From assembly GCA_016866355.1 (NCBI GenBank), contig VGMN01000001.1, forward strand, positions 1-64,000: 64,000 nt of DNA, in the 5' to 3' direction. Origin of the DNA: Bacteroidota bacterium (GTDB lineage Bacteria > Bacteroidota > Bacteroidia > Chitinophagales > Chitinophagaceae). The position numbers and the translations under genes are program-made. Positions 43,288 through 53,592 of the stretch are shown here, piece by piece. The notes below the pieces were generated by a model that did no database searches, had not been told where the DNA came from, and saw only the letters and a program-made list of their open reading frames with translations. The stretch's first letter is position 1; the number at the start of each line of letters is the position of its first letter.

Positions 43288-44583
43288 TCATGCCGGTTCA
43301 ATTAAGATGGTTTCCATTTTTATACTTCTGCTTCCTTTAATCAAGAAGTGGGTATTGGTGAATTGTCCTGCACGAAACCATTCGGCTGCTTCACTTGAAT
43401 TTTTAAACTGGTTATAGGGGTGCGCAATTTCGCTAAAACCATCTCCCACCAGCACTACAGCTTTCCAGGGATATGACTGAATCAGCTTTACCAATTGCTG
43501 ATGCTCTTCTTGACTTTGTTCTCCTAATTCAGCCATTGAACCGAGAAGCAATACTTTTTGTGCTGCTTCGAGTTTGCTAAAATTCTCAATAGCTACTAGC
43601 ATACTGCTTGGGTTAGCATTGTAGGCATCTAAAATGATTGTGTTGGTGCCTCGCTTAATTAATTGCGAACGGCTATTGGTGGGTTGATAATTTTCAATAG
43701 CGGATTTAATTTTTGCTGCATCAATTGCAAAGTGTCTGCCTACACTAACAGCCAGTAAAACATTGGCTAAATTATACTCTCCTACTAGTTGTGTCTGTAT
43801 GGTAAAATTGTCCGAAAGCCGCTCTGTTGATTGAATGGCTACTTCCAGGAAGGGGGCGGCTGACTTTATAGTTCCCATAGTTTCCGCCGCTGTTGTTCCA
43901 TACGTTACTACGTTGGAAATTCCCTTGGACATTGGTAGCAAGTAGTCTAAATCTTGATTTAAAAAAATAGTTCCTTGATTAGCGCGAATAAAGTCAAATA
44001 ATTCGCCCTTACCTTTTCTGACACCCTCCACACCACCAAATCCTTCAAGATGGGCCTTCCCGCAGTTAGTAATAATGCCATGTGTGGGTAAGGTATAGGT
44101 GCAATAGCCTGCAATTTCTTTTTGGTGATTGGCTCCCATCTCAATTACAGCAATCGCTGCATCCTTTTGAATACGCAGTATTGTAAGGGGTATACCAATA
44201 TGATTGTTCAAATTACCTTGTGTGGTGTAGGTGCGATAGGTACTGGAAAGAACCGCATGTACTAATTCTTTGGAAGTGGTTTTCCCATTGCTACCCGTGA
44301 TGGCAATAAAGGGTATATTGAATTGTTGCCGATGAAATTTTGCCAATTGCTGTAGCGTAGCAAGTGTATTTTCAACTACAATTGTTCGTTGGTCAATATA
44401 GGCGCTCGCATCATCTATAATTGCTGCCGCTGCCCCTGCTGCTAATGCTTGTTTTGCAAATTGATTGCCATTGAAATGTTCTCCACGTAGTGCAAAAAAC
44501 AGACAGCCAGGCTTTAGTTGCCGGGTGTCCGTTTCTACAAGTGGATATTGCTGAAAGAGGGTATAAAGCGATTCAATTGACAT
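43288..44583 (-). CDS. murF: UDP-MurNAc-tripeptide--D-Ala-D-Ala ligase
   Basis: A 431-aa Mur ligase that adds D-Ala-D-Ala in peptidoglycan precursor synthesis. The P-loop ITGSNGKTTSKEL is at about 95-107, the NLNNHIG motif follows, and the C-terminal domain has DAYNANPSSM. It is downstream of gldJ, a neighbour pair seen in other Bacteroidota, with a terminator between them. Head of an operon with the sulfur genes. Confidence 0.93.
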   Translation of the reverse strand: MSIESLYTLFQQYPLVETDTRQLKPGCLFFALRGEHFNGNQFAKQALAAGAAAAIIDDASAYIDQRTIVVENTLATLQQLAKFHRQQFNIPFIAITGSNGKTTSKELVHAVLSSTYRTYTTQGNLNNHIGIPLTILRIQKDAAIAVIEMGANHQKEIAGYCTYTLPTHGIITNCGKAHLEGFGGVEGVRKGKGELFDFIRANQGTIFLNQDLDYLLPMSKGISNVVTYGTTAAETMGTIKSAAPFLEVAIQSTERLSDNFTIQTQLVGEYNLANVLLAVSVGRHFAIDAAKIKSAIENYQPTNSRSQLIKRGTNTIILDAYNANPSSMLVAIENFSKLEAAQKVLLLGSMAELGEQSQEEHQQLVKLIQSYPWKAVVLVGDGFSEIAHPYNQFKNSSEAAEWFRAGQFTNTHFLIKGSRSIKMETILIEPA

Positions 44584-44615
44584 AATGCAAAGGTACTTGG
44601 ACGCGTATAAAAAAA

Positions 44616-44632
44616 CCCTCCGATGGGGAGGG
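44616..44632 (-). terminator. Intrinsic terminator after gldJ
   Basis: Stem CCCTCC (44616-44621) and GGAGGG (44627-44632). Read on the - strand it is followed by a T run, 26 bp beyond the gldJ stop and before the murF start. Confidence 0.85.
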
Positions 44633-44657
44633 TTTTAAATAGTCTTTGGTTCGATAT

Positions 44658-46223
44658 TTATCGTTTTTGTCTTTTTGTAGGAAAGTATAGTCCGGTTTTG
44701 CGTTTGTTACCCAGCTCAGGACTGCCTACTCGATTCATTGCGCAACGGAAACCGATAGTGGCAGCGGAGAGATCTTCCTCCAAGAATCTACGTGCACCTG
44801 GGCTCAACCAATAAGCGCGGTCATTCCAACTTCCTCCTTTGAATACTTTAGAGCGTTGCGGATCTAACAACGTAGATGTGCCATAGGCATAAGCAGCAGC
44901 AGAAAGCGAATCTCCATCAAGATAGTCAACTACATTTCCCTTCTGATAATTTCTTCTGTTGCGTGCATCGGCTTCAGTAACCTCTAACATTTTTACACGT
45001 CCTAATGAATCTCGCTCATAACGCGCGGAAGGATCCAGTGTCGTGGAATCTGCCACATATAATTTCATGAACTTGTTACCACGGAATGGGGCAGGTTGAT
45101 CATCAAAATCTAATGTAGATAATGGGCGATAGGTATCTTCTACCCACTCACTCACGTTACCGGCCATGTTATATAAGCCAAATGCATTGGGATAATAGGA
45201 TTCAACGGGAGCTGTGTAGAACGAACGGTCATTTAAACCACCTGCCACACCAGCATTATCTCCATTACCTCTTTTAAAGTTGGCAAAGAACTGTCCTTGT
45301 AAACTACCTCTGCGATTTTCACGAAGGCCATTTACATTCTGTGCCCAGGGATATACTTGTTTGTTTGATTGTAATTCTTCTCCACGCTTTCCTTCTTTTA
45401 TACTAGTGCGGGGGTTCTGTCCAATCAAACCATAGGCTGCGTATTCCCACTCTGCTTCAAAAGGAAGGCGATACTCAGGGCTAACAATACCTGATTCTAA
45501 GGATGGTTGCTGCGGTGCACGCCCACGGCTAGCGCGCATTGCCTTACCCGGAGGGGCAGTATAGAGTCCTAGTAAATAAGAGCGTGTGTTAAAGTTGTTA
45601 TCTCCTTGCTGTGCTCCTGGTTTTAAATTATTCTTGTTGATAAAACCCTTGTCCACTAGCACAGATTCATTGTAACGATCAGTTCTCCATAGACAAAAAT
45701 CTTTGGCTTGTTTCCAGCTTACGCCCACTACTGGATAGTAATTGAAGGCGGGGTGACGGAAATACAATTCAACTGACGGTTCGTTATAACTTAATTCACT
45801 TCTCCAAACTAAAGTATCGGGAAGTGCACCTTCAACAATTTTTACATTCTCAGGGTCTGAAGGGTCAAATATTTTTGCCAACCAAAAAATGTACTCACGG
45901 TAGTGTACATTGGCTACCTCTGTGCGATCCATATAAAAGGAGGGTACGGAAACTCGGCGGGGAACATTGTTCCAGTCTCCCATGACATCTTCCTCGGTTT
46001 GTCCCATTGTGAAGGTTCCACCTTCTACAAAAACTAACCCGGGACCAGTGGCCTGATCCTTGGCCTGTGATACTTGAAAACCACCTTTTTCATTGTAGTT
46101 CCATCCGGTAACACTGGATTTAGGAGACTTTTTTGCAAAAATTCCTTTTCCCTTACAGGAGTTCAACAGCACAAGACCTGACAGAGCCAGGAGAATAAAA
46201 ATTGGACGTTGCATTTGTAGCAT
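44658..46223 (-). CDS. gldJ: Gliding motility/type IX secretion lipoprotein GldJ
   Basis: A 521-aa lipoprotein with lipobox LLNSC (C23) and a formylglycine-generating-enzyme-like fold without its usual context. GldJ rather than GldK is indicated by TGWNYNEKGGF, then GPGLVFVEGGTFTMGQTEEDV and DWNNVPRRVSVPSFYMDRTEV, and by the absence of gldLMN and the presence of murF and porV next door. It is needed for type IX secretion assembly in gliding relatives. Confidence 0.85.
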   Translation of the reverse strand: MLQMQRPIFILLALSGLVLLNSCKGKGIFAKKSPKSSVTGWNYNEKGGFQVSQAKDQATGPGLVFVEGGTFTMGQTEEDVMGDWNNVPRRVSVPSFYMDRTEVANVHYREYIFWLAKIFDPSDPENVKIVEGALPDTLVWRSELSYNEPSVELYFRHPAFNYYPVVGVSWKQAKDFCLWRTDRYNESVLVDKGFINKNNLKPGAQQGDNNFNTRSYLLGLYTAPPGKAMRASRGRAPQQPSLESGIVSPEYRLPFEAEWEYAAYGLIGQNPRTSIKEGKRGEELQSNKQVYPWAQNVNGLRENRRGSLQGQFFANFKRGNGDNAGVAGGLNDRSFYTAPVESYYPNAFGLYNMAGNVSEWVEDTYRPLSTLDFDDQPAPFRGNKFMKLYVADSTTLDPSARYERDSLGRVKMLEVTEADARNRRNYQKGNVVDYLDGDSLSAAAYAYGTSTLLDPQRSKVFKGGSWNDRAYWLSPGARRFLEEDLSAATIGFRCAMNRVGSPELGNKRKTGLYFPTKRQKR

Positions 46224-46605
46224 AAAGCTTCGATTGGTATTGTCTAACGCAGGTTTAATCCGGGTTATTGCCCGGGATTCTTCCCTTGATCTACAGGGCT
46301 TGCGAATTTAAGCAGTTTGAGGCAAATACAATTCCAGACCCCTATTATTTTTTAAGAATCTAATTTGTTTTATGTCAATGAGTTATACGGAAACCGGGTT
46401 AAAGAAGAAATTTTAAAAAAAAGGTAAATTTTAACAATATAATTGAAATAGAGGCGTTTATCCTCTGTCGGAGTCTTCTAATTAGGAAGAAAATCTATAC
46501 GGAAGTTGCTCATTATGACTGATTTCCCGAAGTTTGAAAAAAATTCCTTTCTGGAGGGCTTTTTGATCAAAAACGCTATATTTACACACTATTAAAAATT
46601 TTCTA
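46224..46605. other. Intergenic region between gldJ and porV
   Basis: About 380 bp with divergent genes on both sides and no coding frame that I accept. TATATTTA at 46577-46584, 21 bp before porV, is close to the TAnnTTTG -7 element. No further structure is convincing. Confidence 0.5.
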
Positions 46606-47754
46606 ATGAGACTAACTGCCTTAAAACTGACTGCCAGCATCCTGCTATTATGTGGTCTGACTGCAAATGTTAATGCGCAGACTGACCCAATCAATGTGGT
46701 TACAACTGCCGTTCCTTTTCTTCGTATTTCTCCTGACGCTCGTTCAGGTGGTATGGGTGAAATGGGAGTAGCTACTTCTCCAGACACTTATTCAGCTATC
46801 TGGAACGTTGCAAAAGTTGCTTTTAATACAACTGACGCACGTATCTCTGCTACTTACACTCCTTGGATGAAGGACCTTGTAAACGATGTTTACCTGGCTT
46901 CTGTAACAGGATTCAAGAAATTAGACGACAATCAGGCTTTATCTGCCTCTGTTCGTTATTTCAGCCTTGGCAACATTCAGTTCACTGATTTCACAGGTGC
47001 TCCTCTTGGAACAGAACACAGACCTCGTGAGTTTGGTGTAGATCTTGGTTATTCTCGTAAACTGTCTGATAAAAGTGGTGTTGGTATCACTTTAAAATAC
47101 ATTAATTCTGATTTGACTGGCGGGTTGACCAATGGTAGCACTACTTACAAGACTGGTTCCTCTGTGGCTGCTGACCTTGCTTACTACCATGATGGTAAAA
47201 AGAATGGTACTGGCCTTGCTTGGGGTGCTGTTCTTTCTAACTTGGGTGCTAAGATTGCCTATACCAGCAATGCTGATGCAAAAGATTTCATTCCCGCAAA
47301 CCTTGGTTTAGGTTTGAACTACACAAAAAAATACAACAACACCAACACTCTTTCTTTTGGTGCTGAATTCAACAAATTGCTTGTTCCAACTCCTCCCGGT
47401 GCTGGTGCAACTGCTGCTGACCTTGCTGCATACAGAAACAAAAGTGTTGTTGGTAGCTGGTTCAGTTCATTAGGAGATGCTCCTGGTGGATTTGGTGAAG
47501 AAGTGAAAGAAGTTTCTGTAGGAGCCGGAGCTGAGTGGAACTACAATGGTCAGTTCTTCTTTCGTGGCGGTTATTTCTACGAGAACAAGACAAAAGGAGA
47601 TCGTCGTTATTTCACAACAGGTTTGGGTGTGAAGTACAATGTTTTCCATTTCAACTTTGCTTATTTGATTCCTTCTGGCAGTGGTGTTAATCGTAACCCA
47701 CTTTCAAATACACTTCGTTTCCAAGTTTCATTTGACTTGGGTGGTAAAAAGTAA
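46606..47754 (+). CDS. porV: Type IX secretion outer-membrane protein PorV
   Basis: A 382-aa FadL-like barrel with a signal peptide (about 1-24, ending VNAQ). It shows the PorV pattern AVPFLRISPDARSGGMGEMG, then SAIWNVAKVAF, and a C-terminal LRFQVSFDLGGKK. PorV shuttles secreted cargo to the PorU sortase. The gene is rich in common codons, as expected of a highly expressed protein. porU is not adjacent in this window. Confidence 0.9.
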   Translation: MRLTALKLTASILLLCGLTANVNAQTDPINVVTTAVPFLRISPDARSGGMGEMGVATSPDTYSAIWNVAKVAFNTTDARISATYTPWMKDLVNDVYLASVTGFKKLDDNQALSASVRYFSLGNIQFTDFTGAPLGTEHRPREFGVDLGYSRKLSDKSGVGITLKYINSDLTGGLTNGSTTYKTGSSVAADLAYYHDGKKNGTGLAWGAVLSNLGAKIAYTSNADAKDFIPANLGLGLNYTKKYNNTNTLSFGAEFNKLLVPTPPGAGATAADLAAYRNKSVVGSWFSSLGDAPGGFGEEVKEVSVGAGAEWNYNGQFFFRGGYFYENKTKGDRRYFTTGLGVKYNVFHFNFAYLIPSGSGVNRNPLSNTLRFQVSFDLGGKK

Positions 47755-47775
47755 TTATAGCGAATTACAATTCAA

Positions 47776-47804
47776 AAAGGCCTCGGATTCCCGGGGCCTT
47801 TTTG
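47776..47804 (+). terminator. Intrinsic terminator after porV
   Basis: Stem GGCCTCGG and CCGGGGCC (one G-T wobble) with an ATTC loop, A run before and T run after, about 25 bp beyond the porV stop. Confidence 0.88.
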
Positions 47805-47827
47805 TTTATTTGCACTAAATACAACAC

Positions 47828-48307
47828 ATGTCTTTTCGCATTGGTTCCGGAATCGATTTTCATCAATTAGCACCTGGTCCTTCTTTATGGATTGGAGGTG
47901 TTCAAATTCCACATCATAAAGGCGCTGTAGGACATAGCGACGCTGACGTTTTATTACATGCCATCTCTGATGCCTTGTTAGGCGCTTTGGCCTTAGGCGA
48001 TATTGGTAAGCATTTTCCTAATACGGATCCTGCCTATAAAGGAATCGATAGCAAAATCCTTCTTTCAAAATGTGTAGACCTAATCCATGCCAAGGGGTAT
48101 CATGTTGTTAATGTAGATGCTACTTTATGTTTGGAAGCGCCAAAGATTGGTCCTTTTGTTAGCGCTATGCAGGAGGCAATTGCACCTATATTGGCCATTA
48201 CTACTGATGCGGTATCTATCAAAGCTACTACTACAGAAAAAATGGGATTTGCGGGCAGAGAAGAAGGATTGATGGCAATGGCAACCGTTCTCTTACAGCA
48301 ATCCTGA
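47828..48307 (+). CDS. ispF: 2-C-methyl-D-erythritol 2,4-cyclodiphosphate synthase
   Basis: A 159-aa IspF of the MEP isoprenoid pathway. The metal ligands are in GIDFHQL (D and H) and the later [18 protein letters not shown]; the C-terminal [13 protein letters not shown] is conserved. Followed by dut after 23 bp. Confidence 0.95.
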   Translation: MSFRIGSGIDFHQLAPGPSLWIGGVQIPHHKGAVGHSDADVLLHAISDALLGALALGDIGKHFPNTDPAYKGIDSKILLSKCVDLIHAKGYHVVNVDATLCLEAPKIGPFVSAMQEAIAPILAITTDAVSIKATTTEKMGFAGREEGLMAMATVLLQQS

Positions 48308-48330
48308 TAATCCCAACCTATCTTTGCGCG

Positions 48331-48774
48331 ATGCCTGTTTTGTCTATTAAGATTGTTAATCTTTCGTCCAACCCCATACCCTCATATGCTACCGAGGCTG
48401 CTGCGGGCATGGATATACGGGCAGCACTTCTTGATCCTATTCAATTAGCTCCCGGAGAGAGAAAATTAATTCCAACAGGCCTTTTCATTGAGTTACCCAT
48501 GGGTTATGAAGCGCAGGTTAGACCTCGTAGCGGTTTAGCGCTCAAGCAAGGTATTACTTGTTTGAATGCACCTGGTACAATTGATGCTGATTATCGTGGT
48601 GAAATTGGCGTGATCTTGATTAATCACTCAAATGAAACACAAGTCATACAACCTGGCGATCGAATTGCCCAACTGGTAGTGCAACCTGTGGTACGTTGTA
48701 GTTGGGTTCCTGTAGTTGAATTATCTGATTCCACACGTGGTCAAGGTGGATTTGGCCATACGGGAGTAAAATGA
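48331..48774 (+). CDS. dut: dUTP diphosphatase
   Basis: A 147-aa trimeric dUTPase with all five motifs in order: [35 protein letters not shown] and the C-terminal [10 protein letters not shown]. It removes dUTP and supplies dUMP. The next gene starts nine bases on. Confidence 0.95.
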   Translation: MPVLSIKIVNLSSNPIPSYATEAAAGMDIRAALLDPIQLAPGERKLIPTGLFIELPMGYEAQVRPRSGLALKQGITCLNAPGTIDADYRGEIGVILINHSNETQVIQPGDRIAQLVVQPVVRCSWVPVVELSDSTRGQGGFGHTGVK

Positions 48775-48783
48775 ATCATATCT

Positions 48784-49602
48784 ATGCGAATTGTGGTGAT
48801 ATTATTAACGCTGGGTATATTTTTTACTTCATGTAGAAGTACAAAAAAAATTCAGACAGCCCTGGTAAAAAGGGATACGGTTCAAATGAATGTGCTTTCT
48901 GATTTGGAGCGTGCTCGATTGGATTCAATTTCCTTTATCCAAGAGCAGTATGAGCAATTGCAGGCTAAGCGTATACAGTTTACCACCTTCAATGCAAAAC
49001 TAGATGTGGATTATGAGGATGGTACAGGCCAACAATTAAACTTGAATGCCCAGTTGCGTATGTATAAGGACAGTGTCATTTGGGCTTCGATCACTGCTAT
49101 TTTGGGCATAGAGGGATTACGTGCTTACATAACCCGTGACTCGGTAAAGTTATTGGATAAACAAAATAAAATTTACATAGCGCGTAGTGTGGCGTACTTG
49201 ACTGAGATAACAGCATTACCGCTGGATCTGCGCTCGCTGCAAGATTTATTAATTGGCAATCCTCTTTTTTTAGACTCATCCTTATATGCGTATAGCAGGG
49301 GAAATGGGACTATTTCATTACAAGGAGCTAATTCCTTTTTCCGCCTATTATTTACCATCGCCGAACAGGAAAAGGTATTGCTTAGTACCAAATTGGACGA
49401 TTTGGATTTTACACGTAACCGTACCAGTTTTTTAGGTTACGCAGAATACGATAATCGCACCGGGGTATACTTTTCCCAAAGCAGGAATATTGCTGTATCT
49501 GAGAAAAAGAAATTGAATGTAGAGTTACGCTTCAAGCAGTATGCCTTTAATGAAACGTTAAGTTTTCCATTCAGTATCCCAAAAAATTATCGCCGCGGTT
49601 GA
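48784..49602 (+). CDS. DUF4292 LolA/LolB-like lipoprotein
   Basis: A 272-aa lipoprotein with lipobox FFTSC (C17). The region QFTTFNAKLDVDYEDGTGQQLNLNAQLRMYKDSVIWASI is typical of DUF4292, a Bacteroidota family with a LolA/LolB-like fold. It may carry lipids or lipoproteins. The neighbouring EnvC-like gene follows. Confidence 0.8.
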   Translation: MRIVVILLTLGIFFTSCRSTKKIQTALVKRDTVQMNVLSDLERARLDSISFIQEQYEQLQAKRIQFTTFNAKLDVDYEDGTGQQLNLNAQLRMYKDSVIWASITAILGIEGLRAYITRDSVKLLDKQNKIYIARSVAYLTEITALPLDLRSLQDLLIGNPLFLDSSLYAYSRGNGTISLQGANSFFRLLFTIAEQEKVLLSTKLDDLDFTRNRTSFLGYAEYDNRTGVYFSQSRNIAVSEKKKLNVELRFKQYAFNETLSFPFSIPKNYRRG

Positions 49603-49643
49603 TGGATAAAATTTATTTTGCACGGAATCTTCATACTAAATCC

Positions 49644-50993
49644 ATGCGGCATCGCTTTTTTGTCTTTCTATTGCTCTTGATTACTAGCACTGCACAGGCT
49701 CAGCCTGGTGCAGAGAAGGGGCAATTGGAAAAAGAAAGACAGGAAATACAAAAAGAACTCAAGGAGATTCAAACCTTATATGAATCCGTTAAAGGGCAGA
49801 CTAAGAAAACATTGAGTCAGCTTAATGTATTGAATCGAAAAATATCTTTGCAAGAACGCTATATCAATAGTATCAGCCGCGAAATTCGTTCCATAGATGA
49901 TGATATCTATCTCAGTGAACTTGAAATTTATCGACTAAACAGACAACTTGATACATTGAAAGTGCAGTATGCTCGTTCGGTGTCCTATGGCTATAAGAAT
50001 AGAAGTAATTATGATTATGTCAATTTTATTTTTTCGGCTAGCAGTTTTAATGATGCCGTAAAAAGAATTTCTTATCTCAAGAGTTACCGGGACTATCGCG
50101 AGAAACAAGTGGGTACTATTTATAAAACCCAGGAGTTGATTTTGCAACGACGTAAACAACAACTGGTTCGTAAAGATAAAAAGAATATAGCACTCGAAAA
50201 ACAAACCAAACAAGTGCAAGAGCTGGCCGTACAGAAAAAGGAAAAAAATGCTGTGGTGGCCCAATTGAAGAGTAAGGAAAAAGAGTTATCCAGACAAATT
50301 GCTGAGAAAAAGAAGAAGGACCGTGATCTGCAAAATGCTGTATTAGCTATTGTTCGTCGGGAGATTGAATTGGCTAAAAAAGAAGCGGAAGAGCGTCGAA
50401 AAAAAGAGGATGAGGAAAGAAAACGTGCCAATGCTACCACCGTAACTACCACAACAACTACAAAACCTGCTGTTACTACTCCAGCTCCAACCAGCGAGGA
50501 GCTAGCGGCTGCAGCAAAGCGTACCGAGCCTACCCGTCGTCCAGATAGTTACCTGGATCTTAATGCCAAGGATATTGCACTAAATAGCAGTTTTGAAGCA
50601 AACCGTTATAAACTTCCCTGGCCTGTTGACAATGGAATTGTATTATTGAAATTTGGCGATAATAAAATTGAAAATACTTTCTTAACTATCGATAATCCGG
50701 GTTTAACTATTGCCACTCCCAGTGCCGGATCTAATGTAAAAGCTGTCTTTGAGGGAGAGGTGCGAGGTATTTATAACTTGGGGGATGGCATGGCAATTAC
50801 TATTCGTCACGGTAAATATTTTACTACCTACAGCAACCTATCTGCTGTTACTGTATCCAAGGGGGCCTTGGTAAAAACCGGACAGATAATTGGTAAAACG
50901 GGTAAGGATGACGAAGGAAATGGTGGTCAAATTGATTTTATCATGACCATGGAAACAAAGAAAATAGATCCGCAGGGTTGGTTACGTCGTTAA
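49644..50993 (+). CDS. EnvC-like murein hydrolase activator with degenerate LytM domain
   Basis: A 449-aa protein from ATG 49644, which begins a clean signal peptide (RHRFFVFLLLLITSTAQAQ); an open frame reaches back to 49599. A long coiled coil (about 30-250) precedes a low-complexity Thr/Pro linker and a C-terminal M23/LytM domain. The zinc ligands of M23 are lost: the HGxD position reads NPGLTI and the HxH strand ends YSNL. Like EnvC it should activate an amidase rather than cut peptidoglycan. It ends exactly where the converging bshA ends. Confidence 0.85.
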   Translation: MRHRFFVFLLLLITSTAQAQPGAEKGQLEKERQEIQKELKEIQTLYESVKGQTKKTLSQLNVLNRKISLQERYINSISREIRSIDDDIYLSELEIYRLNRQLDTLKVQYARSVSYGYKNRSNYDYVNFIFSASSFNDAVKRISYLKSYRDYREKQVGTIYKTQELILQRRKQQLVRKDKKNIALEKQTKQVQELAVQKKEKNAVVAQLKSKEKELSRQIAEKKKKDRDLQNAVLAIVRREIELAKKEAEERRKKEDEERKRANATTVTTTTTTKPAVTTPAPTSEELAAAAKRTEPTRRPDSYLDLNAKDIALNSSFEANRYKLPWPVDNGIVLLKFGDNKIENTFLTIDNPGLTIATPSAGSNVKAVFEGEVRGIYNLGDGMAITIRHGKYFTTYSNLSAVTVSKGALVKTGQIIGKTGKDDEGNGGQIDFIMTMETKKIDPQGWLRR

Positions 50994-52118
50994 TCAACTT
51001 TTTACAAAGTTGCCATAGAGTTTTTCATACTGAGGAACAATATGATGAATATCAAACTTACAAGCTTGTTTGAATGCATTGTTGCGAAATGTTTTCAGCG
51101 TGCTTTCACTTTCTAGTAACTTCAGTACTTGTGTACTCATGGAGTCTGTATCTCCAACTTTACTTAAAAAGCCTGTTTCTCCGTGTATGTTGATTTCGGC
51201 AAGACCGCCAGCATCACTGGATACTACTGGCACTTTTGCTGCCATGGCTTCCAGTGCGGCCAGTCCAAAACTTTCGTATTCGGATGTGAGTAAGAATACA
51301 TCAGCAATGGCTAAAATATCTTCCATTTGCTCTTGCTTTCCTACAAATAATACATCGTCACTTACCCCTAATTCACGACTTAAATCTTCCGCCGTACTAC
51401 GCTCTGGTCCATCTCCAACAAACAGCAGTTTACTTGGAATTTTAGAACGCACATTGGCAAAAATTCGAACTACATCGGGTACGCGTTTTATTTTTCTGAA
51501 GTTAGAGGCATGAAGCAGAATGCGTTCGCCCGAAGGGGCAATTGCTTTTCTAAAGGCATCAATTGGTTTGCGATTAAAACGTGCTACATCCACAAAATTC
51601 ATGATTACCTCTATTTCTTTGTTAATCTTGAAGTGTCTGAAGGTCTCCTCTCGGAGGTTGTGAGAGACTGCTGTGATGGCATCGCTCTCATTGATAGAAA
51701 AGGTAACAACCGGTGCATAGGTTTTGTCACGACCTACCAGCGTGATGTCCGTTCCATGTAGGGTTGTGATAAATGGAATCTGAATGCCTTCTTTAGCTAA
51801 AATTTGTTTAGCCAAATAAGAGGCAGAGGCGTGTGGTATGGCATAGTGCACATGCAGCAAATCCACATGGTGGTTTTTGATTACATCTACCAGCGTACTT
51901 GCTAAAGCAGTTTCGTAGGGGGGGAAATCAAATAAAGGGTAGGTGGGTACCTGAACCTCGTGATAAAAAATATTGGGAACAAACCGTTCCAGCCTAACAG
52001 GTTGCTGGTAAGTGATAAAATGAACCTCATGATTTTTTTGCGCCAATGCTTTTCCCAGCTCAGTGGCTAAAACGCCTGAGCCACCAAAAGTTGGATAACA
52101 AACTATACCTATTTTCAT
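50994..52118 (-). CDS. bshA: N-acetyl-alpha-D-glucosaminyl L-malate synthase
   Basis: A 374-aa GT4 glycosyltransferase. The N-terminal GIVCYPTFGGSGVLATELG and the middle VDLLHVHYAIPHA are BshA hallmarks; the donor site is in LLTSEYESFGLAALEAMA. First step of bacillithiol synthesis, which is consistent with Bacteroidota. There is no gap between its stop and the stop of the EnvC-like gene. Confidence 0.92.
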   Translation of the reverse strand: MKIGIVCYPTFGGSGVLATELGKALAQKNHEVHFITYQQPVRLERFVPNIFYHEVQVPTYPLFDFPPYETALASTLVDVIKNHHVDLLHVHYAIPHASASYLAKQILAKEGIQIPFITTLHGTDITLVGRDKTYAPVVTFSINESDAITAVSHNLREETFRHFKINKEIEVIMNFVDVARFNRKPIDAFRKAIAPSGERILLHASNFRKIKRVPDVVRIFANVRSKIPSKLLFVGDGPERSTAEDLSRELGVSDDVLFVGKQEQMEDILAIADVFLLTSEYESFGLAALEAMAAKVPVVSSDAGGLAEINIHGETGFLSKVGDTDSMSTQVLKLLESESTLKTFRNNAFKQACKFDIHHIVPQYEKLYGNFVKS

Positions 52119-52209
52119 ATGCGTTATAGGATCTGTAAAGGTAGGTTATTTGAAAGGAGCGTCTTCCTGCACAGGATTCTTTACCTTCAGGAATCAAAAC
52201 AAGTAAGCT

Positions 52210-53592
52210 ATGTTTCTATTCAATCGACTAGTGCTTTTAGTAAGCCTTTTTTGCATAGGAGTGGTGCAGGCGCAATCTATGGACTCTATTTTTATTCGTC
52301 AATTAGCCGATGAAATTTTCTTACGTTCCAAGGCCTATGAAAATCTTCGTGTATTGACCAAAAATATTGGCCCTCGCTTAGCGGGTTCTTCCGGAATGGT
52401 CAAGGCTGAAAAATGGGGCTTGGCTGCAATGCAATCGGCTGGTGCGGATCAAGCTTGGATGCAAGCATGTATGGTCCCGCATTGGGTGCGGGGTGGAACA
52501 GACAAAGCAACAACGATGGTGAATACGGTTGCTGGAAAGCGAGGAGTTTCCCTGGATGTGGTAGCATTGGGTAATTCATTCGGATCGGGACCAAATGGTA
52601 TTACGGCAGAAGTTGTGGAGGTTAAATCCTTTGAGGAGTTGGAATTGAAAAAGGACCAAGTAAAAGGGAAAATTGTTTTTTACAACTATCCTTTCAATGC
52701 TACCTATGTGAAAACCTTTCAAGCATACGGAGATGCCAGTAAATACCGAGGTCAGGGTCCTTCACAGGCTGCAAAATATGGCGCTGTGGGAACCATTGTA
52801 AGAAGTATGAGTCATGGTGCCAATAATCATCCGCATACTGGCTCAACTCGATACGATAGTTCATATGCTAAAATTCCTGCGGTGGCAATTGGGTTGGAGG
52901 ATGCCGATCAATTAAGTCAGTGGCTTGAAAAACAAACCGTAAAGGTTAAGCTCGAAACACATGGTTATTTTTTACCAGATACCATTGGGCATAATATTAT
53001 TGGAGAATTAAAAGGCGCTGAGTTTCCTGATCAAATTATTACAGTGGGTGGACATTTGGATAGTTGGGATAATTGTGAAGGAGCGCATGATGATGGGGCG
53101 GGTTGTGTACAAACAATTGAGATATTACGCGCCTTTAAGGCAATTGGTTATCAACCAAGACATACGATTCGTTTTGTACTTTTTGCCAATGAGGAAAATG
53201 GATTACGTGGCGGAACCAAATACGCGGAGGAAGCAAAGGAGAAAAATGAAAAGCACATTTTTGCGTTAGAAAGTGATGCGGGTGGTTTCACTCCGAGGGG
53301 TTTTGGATTTTCAGTATCTGATGAACAGTTTCAAAAGATTACGCAGTGGCAATCTTTGATTTCGCCGTATGGTTGCTCGGAGTTTTCTCGGGGCGGAGGC
53401 GGAGCCGACATAGGGCCGCTGAATCGCCTATTCAAAACGCCATTGGCTGGGTTGCAACCCGACTCTCAGCGGTACTTTGATTACCACCACGCTCGCAATG
53501 ATGTTTTTGAGGCAGTCAATAGACGAGAGTTAGAGCTAGGCGCAATAAATATGGCGGCTCTGATATACTTGATAGATCGGTATGCGTTATGA
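52210..53592 (+). CDS. M28-family peptidase with PA domain
   Basis: A 460-aa exported peptidase: signal peptide (about 1-18, ending VQAQ), a PA-like insert (about 120-250) and the M28 zinc domain with GGHLDSWDNCEGAHDDGAG, the catalytic EEN and a C-terminal HHARND. It is probably a periplasmic aminopeptidase or carboxypeptidase. The stop overlaps ctlX by four bases. Confidence 0.88.
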   Translation: MFLFNRLVLLVSLFCIGVVQAQSMDSIFIRQLADEIFLRSKAYENLRVLTKNIGPRLAGSSGMVKAEKWGLAAMQSAGADQAWMQACMVPHWVRGGTDKATTMVNTVAGKRGVSLDVVALGNSFGSGPNGITAEVVEVKSFEELELKKDQVKGKIVFYNYPFNATYVKTFQAYGDASKYRGQGPSQAAKYGAVGTIVRSMSHGANNHPHTGSTRYDSSYAKIPAVAIGLEDADQLSQWLEKQTVKVKLETHGYFLPDTIGHNIIGELKGAEFPDQIITVGGHLDSWDNCEGAHDDGAGCVQTIEILRAFKAIGYQPRHTIRFVLFANEENGLRGGTKYAEEAKEKNEKHIFALESDAGGFTPRGFGFSVSDEQFQKITQWQSLISPYGCSEFSRGGGGADIGPLNRLFKTPLAGLQPDSQRYFDYHHARNDVFEAVNRRELELGAINMAALIYLIDRYAL

